Part shown: positions 6,524 through 6,796 of the stretch, one piece after another
How the letters are laid out: each line of letters starts with the position of its first letter
How positions within the stretch are numbered: position 1 is the stretch's first letter
Assembly (NCBI GenBank): GCA_031255655.1
Contig: JAIRSB010000009.1
Coordinates: 1 to 6,796 of the forward strand
Direction of reading: 5' to 3'
Source of the DNA: Spirochaetaceae bacterium
Lineage (GTDB): Bacteria > Spirochaetota > Spirochaetia > Treponematales > Breznakiellaceae
Length of the DNA: 6,796 nt
The notes under the pieces: model-generated
Databases searched by the model: none
Told to the model about the DNA's origin: nothing
The model's input: the letters and a program-made list of their open reading frames with translations, nothing else
Position numbers and translations under genes: made by a program

Positions 6524-6715
6524 ATGTTTACGATGTCGATTTTACAAACAAACTCGCGTGCCGGACTGCTTAGCTTCATAACCTTTTTTCTTTGTGCGGG
6601 CATGTTTAGCTTGTCCGCGCAGAGTGAGAGGATAGTATTCATATCGTCCGTAATAGGCGGAAGTTTCACGTTGGTACGCAGCGATGAAGTGAAGTTCACA
6701 TATATGACCGAATGA
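6524..6715 (+). CDS. Possible short exported protein, perhaps a broken FecR-like gene
   Basis: A 63-codon frame whose N-terminus looks like a true signal peptide: a long hydrophobic run (LLSFITFFLCAGMFSLSA, 15-32) with likely cleavage after Ala32. The predicted mature part is only about 31 residues (QSERIVFISSVIGGSFTLV...). The pattern IVFISSVIGGSFTLVRSDEV faintly recalls the first strands of FecR-type domains, which in treponemes often follow a signal peptide directly. Such proteins are far longer, so this could be a gene cut short. It ends at TGA (6713-6715) inside the left arm of a 19-bp inverted repeat. An in-frame ATG at 6533 is an alternative start. Neither ATG has a good ribosome binding site. 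It may also be a chance frame. Confidence 0.35.
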   Translation: MFTMSILQTNSRAGLLSFITFFLCAGMFSLSAQSERIVFISSVIGGSFTLVRSDEVKFTYMTE

Positions 6716-6758
6716 ATTGCTCCAAGTTCTACCATCTGATGGAGCAATTCATTCGGTC
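6706..6758. repeat. Perfect 19-bp inverted repeat with 15-base loop
   Basis: GACCGAATGAATTGCTCCA (6706-6724) is exactly repeated in reverse complement at 6740-6758, around the loop AGTTCTACCATCTGA. Pairing extends outward to ATAT/GTAT with one G-T mismatch, giving 23 positions per arm. Such length is far beyond chance. No T-run follows either arm, so it is not a standard intrinsic terminator. It holds the TGA stop of the short frame to its left. It could be a small mobile or palindromic element, a strong RNA hairpin, or a protein binding site. Confidence 0.85.
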
Positions 6759-6760
6759 GT

Positions 6761-6790
6761 ATCTCGAGTTATATCGTCTAAAACTGAGAT
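6761..6790. repeat. Second, imperfect inverted repeat at the right edge
   Basis: ATCTCGAGTT (6761-6770) pairs with AACTGAGAT (6782-6790) over nine positions with one bulged G, around an 11-base loop. It begins two bases after the 19-bp inverted repeat, so a transcript would hold two hairpins in tandem. The window ends six bases later, so it is not known whether the structured region continues. Confidence 0.35.
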
Positions 6791-6796
6791 TTCAGA

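Noticed and set aside
6514..6747. 77-codon minus-strand frame at the right end
   Set aside because: Its start lies in the right arm of the inverted repeat, no ribosome binding site or motif is seen, and it is antisense to the frame with a signal peptide.
1..6796. CRISPR array, insertion sequence, prophage or defence genes
   Set aside because: No regularly spaced repeats, transposase or integrase motifs, or known defence domains were seen on either strand.

Overview
The window looks like a spirochaete chromosome, most probably a Treponema-lineage organism of mid GC. The evidence is gene order plus protein type: a CheA with two Ala/Pro linkers and an enlarged P3 domain, then a CheW domain fused to a CheR-like methyltransferase domain, then CheX (the CheY-P phosphatase used by spirochaetes). 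From established knowledge, treponemes such as T. denticola and T. pallidum carry cheA-cheW-cheX-cheY in this order, and the CheW-CheR-like fusion is a known part of the T. denticola receptor array. The species cannot be named from the sequence alone.

Layout. Bases 1-4295 (+): cheA, the cheW/CheR-like fusion and cheX, closely spaced (35 and 12 bp gaps) with good ribosome binding sites; this is one operon whose promoter lies left of the window. Bases 4323-4396 (+): a complete tRNA-Val (anticodon GAC) only 27 bp after cheX, where cheY would be expected; no cheY is present in the window. Bases 4484-6226 (-): a convergent two-gene unit. Its upstream gene (GTG start) encodes a secreted protein with an Ig-like/BsuPI-like N-terminal half and an NTF2-like C-terminal end. 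Its downstream gene encodes a cytoplasmic protein that looks like a degenerate receiver domain joined to a degenerate PilZ-like domain. Bases 6227-6796: mostly non-coding, with a likely bidirectional terminator, a UUCG-capped hairpin, a doubtful short ORF with a signal peptide, and a perfect 19-bp inverted repeat that contains the stop of that ORF.

How the genes work together. CheA is the histidine kinase. The fusion protein couples CheA to chemoreceptors through its CheW domain, and its CheR-like domain appears to have lost key methyltransferase residues, so it is probably structural. CheX removes phosphate from CheY-P. CheY, CheB, an active CheR and the receptors must be encoded elsewhere. 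The minus-strand pair has no proven link to chemotaxis; the receiver/PilZ-like architecture only suggests a regulatory role.

I see no CRISPR array, transposase, phage gene or defence system. The most unusual items are the cheY-less operon ending in a tRNA gene, the doubly degenerate receiver/PilZ-like protein, and the hairpin-rich right end.
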